NCBI GenBank assembly: GCA_002339265.1
Contig: DDKG01000244.1
Span: 1 to 18,044, forward strand
From: Massilia sp. UBA2604
Lineage (GTDB): Bacteria; Pseudomonadota; Gammaproteobacteria; Burkholderiales; Burkholderiaceae_D
Length of the DNA: 18,044 nucleotides
Reading direction: 5' to 3'
Shown here: positions 6,430 through 15,548 of the stretch, in pieces
Layout: every line of letters starts with the position of its first letter
Numbering within the stretch: the first letter of the stretch is position 1
Notes under the pieces: model-generated
What the model was told of the DNA's origin: nothing
The model's database searches: none
What the model saw: only the letters and a program-made list of their open reading frames with translations
Program-made: the position numbers and the translations under genes

Positions 6430-6449
6430 GTGCGGCCCGAAGGCCGCAC
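6430..6449 (-). promoter_or_regulatory. UUCG-tetraloop hairpin between yajC and secD
   Basis: In the minus-strand mRNA, GTGCGGCC and GGCCGCAC form a perfect 8-bp stem closed by TTCG, the very stable C(UUCG)G tetraloop. There is no T-run after it, so it is unlikely to be an efficient terminator. It lies 25 bases before the secD ATG and 11 bases after the yajC stop. A role in mRNA stability or differential expression of yajC and secD is inference. Confidence 0.6.
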
Positions 6450-6460
6450 GGAGCTTGCTC

Positions 6461-6790
6461 TTACAGGGCTTTCAGGGTGCCCTTCGGCAGCAGGGTGGTC
6501 ACTGCGTTCTTCTGCACGGTGATTTCGGTGCCGGTCGCGATTTCCAGGCTGACGTAGGCGTCGGTCACTTTCGAGACGCGGCCCACGATGCCGCCGGCGG
6601 TCACGACTTCATCGCCCTTGGTCAGTGCATCCATCATCGCTTTCAGCTCGCGCTGGCGTTTCTGCTGAGGACGGATCATCAGGAAATACATGACCACGAA
6701 CATCAGGATCAGCGGCAGGAAGGTCGTCAGGCTGCCCATGATGCCTGGGTCAGCGGCGGCGGTTTGCGCGTAAGCGTTGGAAATGAACAC
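6461..6790 (-). CDS. yajC: Preprotein translocase subunit YajC
   Basis: YajC is a small single-span membrane protein that associates with SecDF. With a GTG start at 6790 the product is 109 residues, matching E. coli (110). I chose GTG because GGAG stands 5 nt upstream and the resulting N-terminus (FISNAYAQTAAADPG) is the usual one in this group. The upstream in-frame ATG at 6838 has no ribosome binding site and sits beside a -10-like TAGAAT. The membrane helix is at about 22-38 (LTTFLPLILMFVVMYFLMIRP), followed by the family motif RPQQKRQRE and a C-terminal beta domain (GDEVVTAGGIVGRV). It lies between tgt and secD as in E. coli. The 178-bp gap after tgt and the possible terminator there suggest that yajC-secDF can be transcribed separately from queA-tgt. 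Confidence 0.95.
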   Translation of the reverse strand: MFISNAYAQTAAADPGIMGSLTTFLPLILMFVVMYFLMIRPQQKRQRELKAMMDALTKGDEVVTAGGIVGRVSKVTDAYVSLEIATGTEITVQKNAVTTLLPKGTLKAL

Positions 6791-6828
6791 AAGAACTCCG
6801 ATTGTGAAGTTAAAAAAATAAGCGGTGT

Positions 6829-6834
6829 ATTCTA
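6829..6834 (-). promoter_or_regulatory. Possible -10 box for yajC-secD-secF
   Basis: In the minus direction TAGAAT (5/6 match to TATAAT) lies about 40 bases before the yajC GTG. No good -35 is visible; TTGGTT is present only at a 19-bp spacing. Its place just after a likely tgt terminator fits an internal promoter. Confidence 0.35.
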
Positions 6835-6917
6835 GCATCGGCTAGTCGCCGAGAACCAAATCTGGAGATAGGTAATCTTGCTTTTCGGTATTGCAAGAGC
6901 TTGCTAGAAATTAAATT

Positions 6918-6948
6918 CCGGCGCCGCCGTCAATACGGCAGCGCCCGG
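6918..6948 (-). terminator. Possible terminator after tgt
   Basis: In the minus direction a strong G+C-rich hairpin (GCTGCCGT-ATTG-ACGGCGGC, extended by outer pairs across a one-base bulge) follows the tgt stop by about 20 bases. The downstream run AATTTAATTT is A/T-rich but not a pure T-run, so termination may be partial. Confidence 0.5.
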
Positions 6949-6968
6949 CTTAGCGCATGAGCGAGTGC

Positions 6969-9139
<2,171 letters not shown>

Positions 9140-9244
9140 TATTCTCAATTCTGGGAAAATAAGCGCTGCCAGCTTTACAATACAGGCTCCAGCGCTGATG
9201 GCGAACCTTCTATTTTACGCCAGCGAGCGCCATTTTGCCGCGAT

Positions 9245-11305
9245 ATGCCCGCCTCCAAGACCACAAATCCACCCAAGACCCTCGAAAGCAAGCTCGCCCG
9301 CCTTGGACTGCGCAGCGACATGGACCTGGTATTGCACCTGCCGATGCGCTACGAGGACGAGACCCAGATCGTGTCCATCCGCGAGGCCTGCATGCGTGGC
9401 GGCCACGTGTCGCAGGTCGAAGGCGTGGTGACCAAGAACGAAATCTCGTTCAAGCCACGGCGCCAATTATTGGTCACCATTGCCGACGAATCGGGCGAGC
9501 TGCTGCTGCGCTTCATGAATTTCTACGGCAGCCAGGTCAAGCAGATGGCCGAAGGCGTGCGCATCCGCGCGCGCGGTGAACTCAAGCACGGCTTCTTCGG
9601 CGCCGAGATGGTGCACCCGGCCTATAAGGTGGTCAACGAAGGCGCGCCGCTGCCCTCCTCGCTGACGCCCGTGTACCCGGCCGGCGAAGGCCTGTCGCAG
9701 ACGGTGCTGCGGCGCGCGATCGCCGATGCGATGAAGCGCATCGACTGGAGCGACACGGTCCCGGCCGGGATCCGCGCCAAGATGGGCTTGATCGACTTCG
9801 AGCCGGCGGTAAAACTGCTGCACTATCCGCCGGCCGACGTCGACGAATTTGCGCTGGGCGAAAAATCGCATCCGGCCTGGGAACGCATGAAGTTCGACGA
9901 GCTGTTGGCGCAGCAGCTGTCCCTGAAACGGGCGCAGCGCGCACGGCGCGAAAAAGGCGCGCCGCATTTGCGCGCCGTAGGCAGCCTGTCCGAAGCGTTC
10001 TTGAAAGGGCTGCCGTTCGCATTGACCGGCGCCCAGCAGCGCGTGGTGGAAGAGATCCGCGCCGACCTGCGCGAAGGCTATCCGATGCAGCGCCTGCTGC
10101 AGGGTGACGTCGGCAGCGGCAAGACCGTGGTCTCGGCGCTGGCCGCGGCGCAGGCGATCGACAGCGGCTACCAGGCGGCGCTGATGGCGCCGACCGAGAT
10201 CCTGGCCGAGCAGCATTTCCGCAAGATCGCGGCCTGGATGGAGCCGCTCGGCGTGAAGGTCGCCTGGCTCACCGGCAGCCTCAAGAAAAAAGAGAAAGCC
10301 GCGTCGAACGAATTGATCGAATCGGGCGAAGCGCAGCTGGTGATCGGCACCCACGCGCTGATCCAGGACACGGTGAATTTCGCCAAGCTGGGGTTGGTGA
10401 TCGTCGACGAACAGCACCGTTTCGGTGTCGGCCAGCGTCTTACCTTGCGCAACAAAGGCAGCGACGGCCTGGTGCCGCACCAATTGATGATGTCGGCCAC
10501 ACCGATCCCGCGCACCCTGGCGATGACCTATTACGCCGACCTCGAGGTGTCGGTGATCGACGAGCTGCCGCCGGGCCGCAGCCCGATCGTCACCCGTGCG
10601 ATCGACCAGATGCGGCGCGACGAGGTGATCGAGCGCGTCTATGCGGCGGCGCTCGAAGGCCGGCAAGTGTACTGGGTCTGTCCGCTGATCGAGGAATCCG
10701 AGGCCCTGCAATTGCAGACCGCGACCGAGACCTACGAGACCCTGGCCGAGTCGCTGCCCGAGCTGCAGGTGGGGCTGGTGCATGGCCGTATGAAACCGTT
10801 TGAGAAGCAGGAAGTGATGGATGCCTTCACCGCCGGCGAGGTGCACGTGCTGGTGGCGACCACCGTGATCGAGGTCGGGGTCGACGTGCCGAACGCCTCG
10901 TTGATGGTGATCGAGCATGCCGAGCGCTTTGGCCTGTCGCAGCTGCACCAGCTGCGCGGGCGAGTCGGTCGCGGTTCGGCGGCATCGGTGTGCCTGCTGC
11001 TGTACCAGTCGCCGCTGGGCCAAGTCGCCAAGCAGCGTTTGATGACGATGCGCGAGACCACCGATGGATTCGAGATCGCGCGGCGCGACCTGGAGATCCG
11101 CGGGCCCGGTGAGTTCTTGGGCGCGCGCCAGTCGGGGCAGGCGATGCTGCGCTTCGCCGACCTGGAGCTCGATGGCTGGCTGGTCGACCGGGCGCGCGAC
11201 GTGGCGCAGTATCTGCTCGATGGCGAAAAGCCAGAGAAGATCGCGGTGGTCGATGCGCATCTGGCGCGCTGGCTGGGCGGGCGCGAGGAATTCCTGAAGG
11301 TCTGA
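9245..11305 (+). CDS. recG: ATP-dependent DNA helicase RecG
   Basis: RecG is a monomeric superfamily-2 helicase that reverses stalled replication forks and remodels branched DNA. The 686-residue product (E. coli 693) has an N-terminal wedge/OB-fold domain (about 45-190), Walker A GDVGSGKT with Lys293, a DEQH box (388-391), MSATPIPRT (motif III) and the C-terminal helicase lobe with TTVIEVGVDVPNA and QLRGRVGRG. The RecG C-terminal block RRDLEIRGPGEFLGARQSG is also present. I chose ATG 9245 (MPASKTTNPPKTLESKLARLGL); the frame is open far upstream, but that part is antisense to queA and is not RecG-like. No clear Shine-Dalgarno precedes it. The stop TGA shares a base with a downstream ATG (TGATG at 11303-11307). 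Confidence 0.97.
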   Translation: MPASKTTNPPKTLESKLARLGLRSDMDLVLHLPMRYEDETQIVSIREACMRGGHVSQVEGVVTKNEISFKPRRQLLVTIADESGELLLRFMNFYGSQVKQMAEGVRIRARGELKHGFFGAEMVHPAYKVVNEGAPLPSSLTPVYPAGEGLSQTVLRRAIADAMKRIDWSDTVPAGIRAKMGLIDFEPAVKLLHYPPADVDEFALGEKSHPAWERMKFDELLAQQLSLKRAQRARREKGAPHLRAVGSLSEAFLKGLPFALTGAQQRVVEEIRADLREGYPMQRLLQGDVGSGKTVVSALAAAQAIDSGYQAALMAPTEILAEQHFRKIAAWMEPLGVKVAWLTGSLKKKEKAASNELIESGEAQLVIGTHALIQDTVNFAKLGLVIVDEQHRFGVGQRLTLRNKGSDGLVPHQLMMSATPIPRTLAMTYYADLEVSVIDELPPGRSPIVTRAIDQMRRDEVIERVYAAALEGRQVYWVCPLIEESEALQLQTATETYETLAESLPELQVGLVHGRMKPFEKQEVMDAFTAGEVHVLVATTVIEVGVDVPNASLMVIEHAERFGLSQLHQLRGRVGRGSAASVCLLLYQSPLGQVAKQRLMTMRETTDGFEIARRDLEIRGPGEFLGARQSGQAMLRFADLELDGWLVDRARDVAQYLLDGEKPEKIAVVDAHLARWLGGREEFLKV

Positions 11306-11319
11306 TGGAAGGACGAACG

Positions 11320-11721
11320 ATGAAGCAGGAACAGGCACTGATTATCGATGAACTGCGCGCCCTGGCCCAGGCTTCGGAGCAGATCACGCGCAGCTGCACA
11401 TGCGAGATCGCCAGCTACCCCGGATGGACGCGCACGCCGGTCTCGTTCCCGCAGGCGCAGATGCGCCCGGCCGGCACGCTGGCCGGCGATCCGTACTTTG
11501 ATCCGACCTTTGCCGAATACCATCCGCACGGGACCAATTACTGGTCGCCGGACGCGCCGATCGCCATCCACTACTTCCCGTATAACCGCTGCGCGGTCCA
11601 GCAGTGCAGCGTGTGCCTGCGCTACTGCCTCACTTATGTGGAAGCTGGCGGATACTACGTCGAGCCGCGCATTCGCGCGTTGGATGCGCGGCATATCGTG
11701 GATGCGCCAGCCGCCGATTGA
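11320..11721 (+). CDS. Conserved small Cys-rich protein of unknown function
   Basis: A 133-residue protein directly after recG. ATG 11320 is chosen because GAAGGA precedes it at good spacing; an in-frame ATG at 11305, overlapping the recG stop, would add five residues and is an alternative. There is no signal peptide or membrane segment. The C-terminal third has Cys91, Cys96, Cys99 and Cys103, with Cys26 and Cys28 near the N-terminus. The C-x2-C spacing suggests a metal-binding knuckle. The following block YVEAGGYYVEPRIRALD resembles uncharacterised proteins I recall in Burkholderia and Pseudomonas. The function is not known to me. Its tight spacing after recG implies co-transcription, not necessarily a shared role. 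It converges on the NYN gene across only 15 bases. Confidence 0.8.
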   Translation: MKQEQALIIDELRALAQASEQITRSCTCEIASYPGWTRTPVSFPQAQMRPAGTLAGDPYFDPTFAEYHPHGTNYWSPDAPIAIHYFPYNRCAVQQCSVCLRYCLTYVEAGGYYVEPRIRALDARHIVDAPAAD

Positions 11722-11723
11722 GC

Positions 11724-11737
11724 GATCCGATCGGATC
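11724..11737. repeat. Perfect 14-bp palindrome between converging genes
   Basis: GATCCGATCGGATC is a perfect palindrome holding three GATC sites. It fills nearly all of the 15-base gap between two converging stop codons and touches the last base of the minus-strand stop. There is no T-run, so it is at best a weak transcription barrier. Confidence 0.5.
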
Positions 11738-12465
11738 TAGACAGCGCGCAGGATAGCCCCTTGCGGCAAGGGATCCGGCGCCAGGCGCACCCGGCACGGT
11801 CCCGCGGCCGCTGGAGGCATTTGCAGCAGGTCGTATGCCTCGAGCATCGCGCGCAGGTTCTTGTAGCCATAGGCCGTGTGCGAGAAGCCTTTATGAACCG
11901 AGCGCAGGTGGTTGCCCAAGGCGCCGAGGTCGACTTCCCCGTCAGGCGAAGAAAGCGTGAGGGTGCGTACTGCCTCGACAACGAACCTGGGCCTGCGCTT
12001 GACGACGTCGGTCGCGGCAGGGACGACTTCCTGCGGCGCTAACGGCGCCGATTGATGAAACCTGTCGCAGGCATGGCGCAATGCCGTCGGCGTCTTCGCT
12101 TCACCAAAGATATGCACCGCGGCGCCGCGCTCCTGCAGCTTGCGGCAAAGGCCGACAAAGTCCGAATCGCTGGTCACGATCACGAACTGCTCGGCGCGCC
12201 GGTCGAACAACATCTCCAGCGCGTCGAGCGCGAGTGCGATATCGGCGGTATTTTTTCCTGCGACATACTGGAACTGCAGGCAAGGCGCGAAGCCATGGAG
12301 GACCAGCGCTTCCTGCCATTTTTGCGCTAACGACGCCTGGTTCCCGTAGCCGCGCCGCAGCACGACCCGCCCGAGCGACGACGCCAGCCGCATTACACCT
12401 TCGATCACGGCCGGCTGGGCATTCTCGCAATCGATGAGGACAGCGACATTCGGTTCCGCATTCAT
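11737..12465 (-). CDS. NYN-domain protein with C-terminal OST-HTH/LOTUS domain (LabA/DUF88 family)
   Basis: The 242-residue product combines an N-terminal NYN domain (PIN-like RNase fold, about 5-135) with an OST-HTH/LOTUS domain (about 160-216), a putative RNA-binding module. The NYN acidic residues are present: Asp12 in VLIDCEN, Asp75 in NTADIALALDAL, and Asp100 and Asp102 in VTSDSDF. A metal-dependent RNase activity is therefore plausible. NYN proteins are linked to RNA turnover or processing; the target here is unknown. I chose ATG 12465, where AGGAAC lies upstream at good spacing; the frame continues upstream to 12726 but that part is not protein-like. It is divergent from the TPR gene and converges on the Cys-rich gene. 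No toxin or defence genes lie beside it. Confidence 0.88.
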   Translation of the reverse strand: MNAEPNVAVLIDCENAQPAVIEGVMRLASSLGRVVLRRGYGNQASLAQKWQEALVLHGFAPCLQFQYVAGKNTADIALALDALEMLFDRRAEQFVIVTSDSDFVGLCRKLQERGAAVHIFGEAKTPTALRHACDRFHQSAPLAPQEVVPAATDVVKRRPRFVVEAVRTLTLSSPDGEVDLGALGNHLRSVHKGFSHTAYGYKNLRAMLEAYDLLQMPPAAAGPCRVRLAPDPLPQGAILRAV

Positions 12466-12658
12466 CTGAGTTCCTGTTAGGCAACTACTCCTCACTCTAG
12501 CAGGATATGCGGCGGATAAATACGGCTTCCTGGCGCAAAGAGTAACCATGTTGCGCAAACGCAGCGTGACAATGTGTGAGATATCCCCACCCGGTTTGCC
12601 GCTATGTTTACGGCTACCTTTGCTGCAACGCACCCAACAACAGGATACGGAACCACCC

Positions 12659-13405
12659 ATGCCCTTCGTCGGACTCGGACTGCACTTCCTCATTGCCCTA
12701 TTCTTCGCGATCCACGCCGTGCGCAACGGGCGCCAGCTGTACTGGCTGCTGATCCTGTTTTCCTTCCCGCTGCTCGGCAGCCTGGCCTACTTTTTCGTGG
12801 AATACCTGCCGGCCTCGCGCCTCGAGCGCCGCGGACGCATCGCTGGCCGCGCGCTCCAGAAGAGCCTCGATCCGGGCCGCGACGTGCGCGAGGCGCGGCA
12901 CGCCTACGACCTGACGCCGACCGCCCACAACCAGATGCGCCTGGCCACCGCACTGCTCGACGCCGGCGAATCCGAGGAAGCGGTGCGGCATTTCGAGGCC
13001 TGCCTGAGCGGCCCGTTCGCGGGCGACGCCGAAGTGATCCTGGGCGCGGCGCGCGCCCATGCGGCGCATGGGCAGCCGGCGGCGGCGATCGCGCTGCTGG
13101 CACCGCTGCAAGCGAAGCGTCCGGACTTTCGCGCCGACGGCGTCGGGCTGGAACTGGGCCGCGCCTATGCGGCCAGCGGCCGGCAAGAAGATGCCGGGGC
13201 ACAGTACGAAGCGGTGGTCGAGCGCTTCGGCGACCTCGAAGCGCGGGTCGAGCTGACGCTATGGGCCCTGGCGAATGGCCAGGACGCGCTGGCGCAGCGC
13301 GAGCTGAAGGAAATCGAACATGCACGCAAGCATATGCCGAAGCACGCGCGCGACCTGAATCAGGCCTTATTCAAGCGGCTGGACGCGGCGGTTGCTGCGA
13401 GGTAG
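12659..13405 (+). CDS. Membrane-anchored tetratricopeptide-repeat protein
   Basis: The 248-residue product starts with two hydrophobic segments (about 4-20 and 27-47), like the PLDc_N-type membrane module found at the start of some cardiolipin synthases and of TPR proteins. A basic linker (LERRGRIAGR) follows, then helical TPR-like repeats from about residue 85 to 230, for example NQMRLATALLDAGESEEAVRHFEACL and GLELGRAYAASGRQEDAGAQYEAVVERFG. It is probably an inner-membrane scaffold with a cytoplasmic repeat domain. The phospholipase catalytic HKD motifs are absent, so it is not an enzyme of that family. I chose ATG 12659, with an AGGATACGGAA stretch upstream; 12548 is an alternative in-frame start without support. 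Its last 35 bases overlap the 3' end of the opposite-strand DJ-1 gene. Confidence 0.82.
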   Translation: MPFVGLGLHFLIALFFAIHAVRNGRQLYWLLILFSFPLLGSLAYFFVEYLPASRLERRGRIAGRALQKSLDPGRDVREARHAYDLTPTAHNQMRLATALLDAGESEEAVRHFEACLSGPFAGDAEVILGAARAHAAHGQPAAAIALLAPLQAKRPDFRADGVGLELGRAYAASGRQEDAGAQYEAVVERFGDLEARVELTLWALANGQDALAQRELKEIEHARKHMPKHARDLNQALFKRLDAAVAAR

Positions 13406-14105
13406 CGGCCAGGTAGGGGCCGGAACCGCTGGCCGCGGCGCGCTCCAGCAGCGCCTCGAACCGCTGCAGGCGCGGCGCCTGCGAAGCCAGCACCTGTTCG
13501 ACCAGCTGCGGGCCCGCCGCCTGCGGCGAGCCGGCATCGAACGGCGGCTGCGGATCGTATTCGAATACCAGCTGAATCCTGCGCGCCACCTCTTCGCCGG
13601 CCAGCTCCGCCGCCAGCGCCAGCGCGAAATCGATCCCCGCCGTGACGCCCCCGCCCGAAATCCGGTTGCGGTCATGCACGATGCGCTCGTCGACGGGAAT
13701 CGCGCCGAAGCGCGGCAGGTAGGGACGCCACATCCAATGACAGGCGGAGCGATAGCCGTCGAGCAGGCCAGCCGCGCCGAGGACCAGCGCGCCGCTGCAG
13801 ACCGACGTCACGTAGCGCGCCTGCTCGCCCTGGCTGCGCAAAAAATCGAGCACGCGGACATCCTCGAACAACGCCTCGATGCCGCTGCCACCCGGCACGC
13901 ACAGGACGTCGAGCGACGGACAATCATCCAGGGTGGTGGTGGGACAGATCGAAAAGCCGGCATCGGTCGGCACCGGGTCAAGCGTCTTCCAGGCCAGGTG
14001 CACCTTGGCGCCCGGCACGCGGCTCAATACCTGCGCGGGACCGGTCAGGTCGAGTTGGGTGATATTCGGGAACAGCAGGAAACCGATATGCAGGGATGGG
14101 TCCAT
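13371..14105 (-). CDS. DJ-1/PfpI family protein, isonitrile hydratase-like
   Basis: The 244-residue product has the class-I glutamine amidotransferase-like fold. It carries LLFPNITQLDLTGPAQVL at the N-terminus, VLCVPGGSGIEAL (68-79) and the nucleophile elbow VTSVCSGALVLGAAGLL with Cys103, plus GGGVTAGIDFALAL. These blocks match Pseudomonas isonitrile hydratase (InhA), which hydrates isonitriles to N-formamides. Asp19 and Cys103 agree with the reported essential Asp and Cys, while the residue after the Cys is Ser rather than the Thr I recall. The substrate is unproven; related proteins include N-terminal domains of GlxA-type regulators, but no HTH domain is present. AGGAG stands before ATG 14105. 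It is last in a minus-strand cluster, 69 bases after the VOC gene. Its 3' end overlaps the TPR gene by 35 bases. Confidence 0.87.
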   Translation of the reverse strand: MDPSLHIGFLLFPNITQLDLTGPAQVLSRVPGAKVHLAWKTLDPVPTDAGFSICPTTTLDDCPSLDVLCVPGGSGIEALFEDVRVLDFLRSQGEQARYVTSVCSGALVLGAAGLLDGYRSACHWMWRPYLPRFGAIPVDERIVHDRNRISGGGVTAGIDFALALAAELAGEEVARRIQLVFEYDPQPPFDAGSPQAAGPQLVEQVLASQAPRLQRFEALLERAAASGSGPYLAATSQQPPRPAA

Positions 14106-14174
14106 GTTCGCGCTCCTGGCTACTTGTGGTCACATTCTGCCATAGCTTTTTGTGCGATGCCGGTTTCGCCCTGC

Positions 14175-14534
14175 TCAGGAGGCGCTGAACGTCAGCCGGT
14201 TCCCGAACGGATCCTTGACGCTCAGCTCGCGCGACTCCCACGGCGTGTCCTCGATCCCGGGCCGCGCGTATCCATAGTGTTTGGCGGTCAGTTCGGCATG
14301 CAGGCCATCGATGTCGTCGACCTCGATGCGCAGCGCCGCGCCCGGGCAGCAATCGCCATGATGCTCGCTCAGGTGCAGCACGCAGTCGCCGCGCGACACC
14401 TGCAGGTACAGCGGCATGCCGGGGCCGAAGCGATGATCCCAGTCAACCGCAAAGCCAAGGTAATCGACATAGAATTCGCGCGCCTTGGCTTCATCGAAGA
14501 TGCGCAGGATCGGCGTGACGCTCCCGAGCTTCAT
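14175..14534 (-). CDS. VOC-family (glyoxalase/bleomycin-resistance fold) protein
   Basis: A 119-residue single-unit VOC protein with two beta-alpha-beta-beta-beta modules. The first begins VTPILRIFDEAKAREFYVDYLGFAVDWDHRF, and the second ends ELSVKDPFGNRLTFS, the typical glyoxalase-superfamily tail. Members bind metals or small hydrophobic ligands and range from isomerases and dioxygenases to antibiotic-binding proteins; the ligand here is unknown. A Cys pair (DCCPG) lies in the middle. GGGAGG is placed upstream of ATG 14534, and the gene starts 10 bases after the oxidoreductase stop, so the two are co-transcribed. Confidence 0.87.
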   Translation of the reverse strand: MKLGSVTPILRIFDEAKAREFYVDYLGFAVDWDHRFGPGMPLYLQVSRGDCVLHLSEHHGDCCPGAALRIEVDDIDGLHAELTAKHYGYARPGIEDTPWESRELSVKDPFGNRLTFSAS

Positions 14535-14544
14535 CGCACCCTCC

Positions 14545-15534
14545 CTAGGTGCGGTCGGCCGCGTAGCGCAGGCCGATCTGGCGCCGGATCTCGTCCATCA
14601 CGCCCATCAGCGCCAGCGTCTCGCCCTGCGTCATCGACGGGCTTTCCAGCAGTCCCTCGCGCCAGCAGCGCTGGGCCTCGATCGCCTCGTGCACATAGCC
14701 GTTGCCGAGGTATGGCGTCTCGATCGTGCGCTCGCTGCCGTCGTCGAGCTTGACGGTGACCGAGGTCGCGCGGTGGAACATGGTGTTCATCCGCACCTGG
14801 CCGCACTCTCCCGACACGGTCAGCTCGGCCGGCGTGCGCGCCAGCAGGGAGCAGCTGCACACCGACATGCCGCCGCCTTCGTGCTTGAGCGTGAAACCGG
14901 TCTGCACGTCGACGCCGGTCGGGCCCATCTGGGCCTGGGCGCGCACTTCGGAGACTGGTCCCAGCAGGCCGGCCGCGACCGACAGCGGATAGATGCCCAG
15001 GTCGAGCAGCGCGCCGCCACCGAGATCGGGATTGAAGACGCGGTGCTCGGGGCCAAAGGCCGCCGCGAAGCCTAAGTCGGCGACGACCTGGCGCGGGGTG
15101 CCGATCTCGCCCGATGCCAGGATGCGTTTCACTTCCAGGTAGGCCGGCAGGTAGCGCGTCCACATCGCCTCCATCAGGAACAATCGCTTCGAGCGCGCCA
15201 GCGTCACCACCTGCTCGGCCTCGCGCAGGTTCATCGTGAACGGCTTCTCGCACAGCACGCCCTTGCCGGCGCGCAGCGCCATCAGGGCGTTGCCTGCATG
15301 TTCAGGATGCGGCGTGCCGATGTAAATCAGGTCGATGCCCTCGGCCTGGGCCAGCAGCTCGCACGAGCCATAGCTTGCCAGCGCGCCGAACTCCTCGGCG
15401 AAGGCCGCGGCCTTGTCCTGGCTGCGCGAGCCCACGGCGGCCAGCACGGCGCCCGGCACATCCTTCAATGCATTGGCAAAGGCGCGAGAAATCTTGCCCG
15501 TGCCGAGAATTCCCCAGCGTACCGTTTCAGCCAT
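14545..15534 (-). CDS. Gfo/Idh/MocA-family oxidoreductase
   Basis: The 329-residue product has an N-terminal Rossmann domain with VRWGILGTGKISRAF (glycine motif at residues 11-13) and the family signature CEKPFTMN, with the catalytic Lys97. A C-terminal substrate domain carries GGGALLDLGIYPL, containing Asp178 and Tyr182. The overall pattern is closest to dihydrodiol dehydrogenase/D-xylose dehydrogenase-like members, which are NAD(P)-dependent and act on sugars or cyclic diols; the substrate cannot be read from sequence. I chose ATG 15534, which has GGAG 9 bases upstream and gives the standard N-terminus; a longer frame reaches 15615 within the DUF3025 gene. It begins 14 bases after the DUF3025 stop. 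Confidence 0.9.
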   Translation of the reverse strand: MAETVRWGILGTGKISRAFANALKDVPGAVLAAVGSRSQDKAAAFAEEFGALASYGSCELLAQAEGIDLIYIGTPHPEHAGNALMALRAGKGVLCEKPFTMNLREAEQVVTLARSKRLFLMEAMWTRYLPAYLEVKRILASGEIGTPRQVVADLGFAAAFGPEHRVFNPDLGGGALLDLGIYPLSVAAGLLGPVSEVRAQAQMGPTGVDVQTGFTLKHEGGGMSVCSCSLLARTPAELTVSGECGQVRMNTMFHRATSVTVKLDDGSERTIETPYLGNGYVHEAIEAQRCWREGLLESPSMTQGETLALMGVMDEIRRQIGLRYAADRT

Positions 15535-15548
15535 CGGCCATCTCCAAT

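Noticed and set aside
6876..6898. TCTTGC...GCAAGA inverted repeat upstream of yajC
   Set aside because: Only 6 bp of stem with an 11-base loop and no T-run; not enough to call a regulatory structure.
12551..12558. TTGCGCAA palindrome in the NYN/TPR intergenic region
   Set aside because: An 8-bp palindrome is expected by chance, and no promoter boxes could be tied to it.
14531..15253. 240-codon minus-strand frame overlapping the Gfo/Idh/MocA gene
   Set aside because: A frame-shifted shadow rich in Arg/Gly/Asp; the correct frame has the full oxidoreductase signature.
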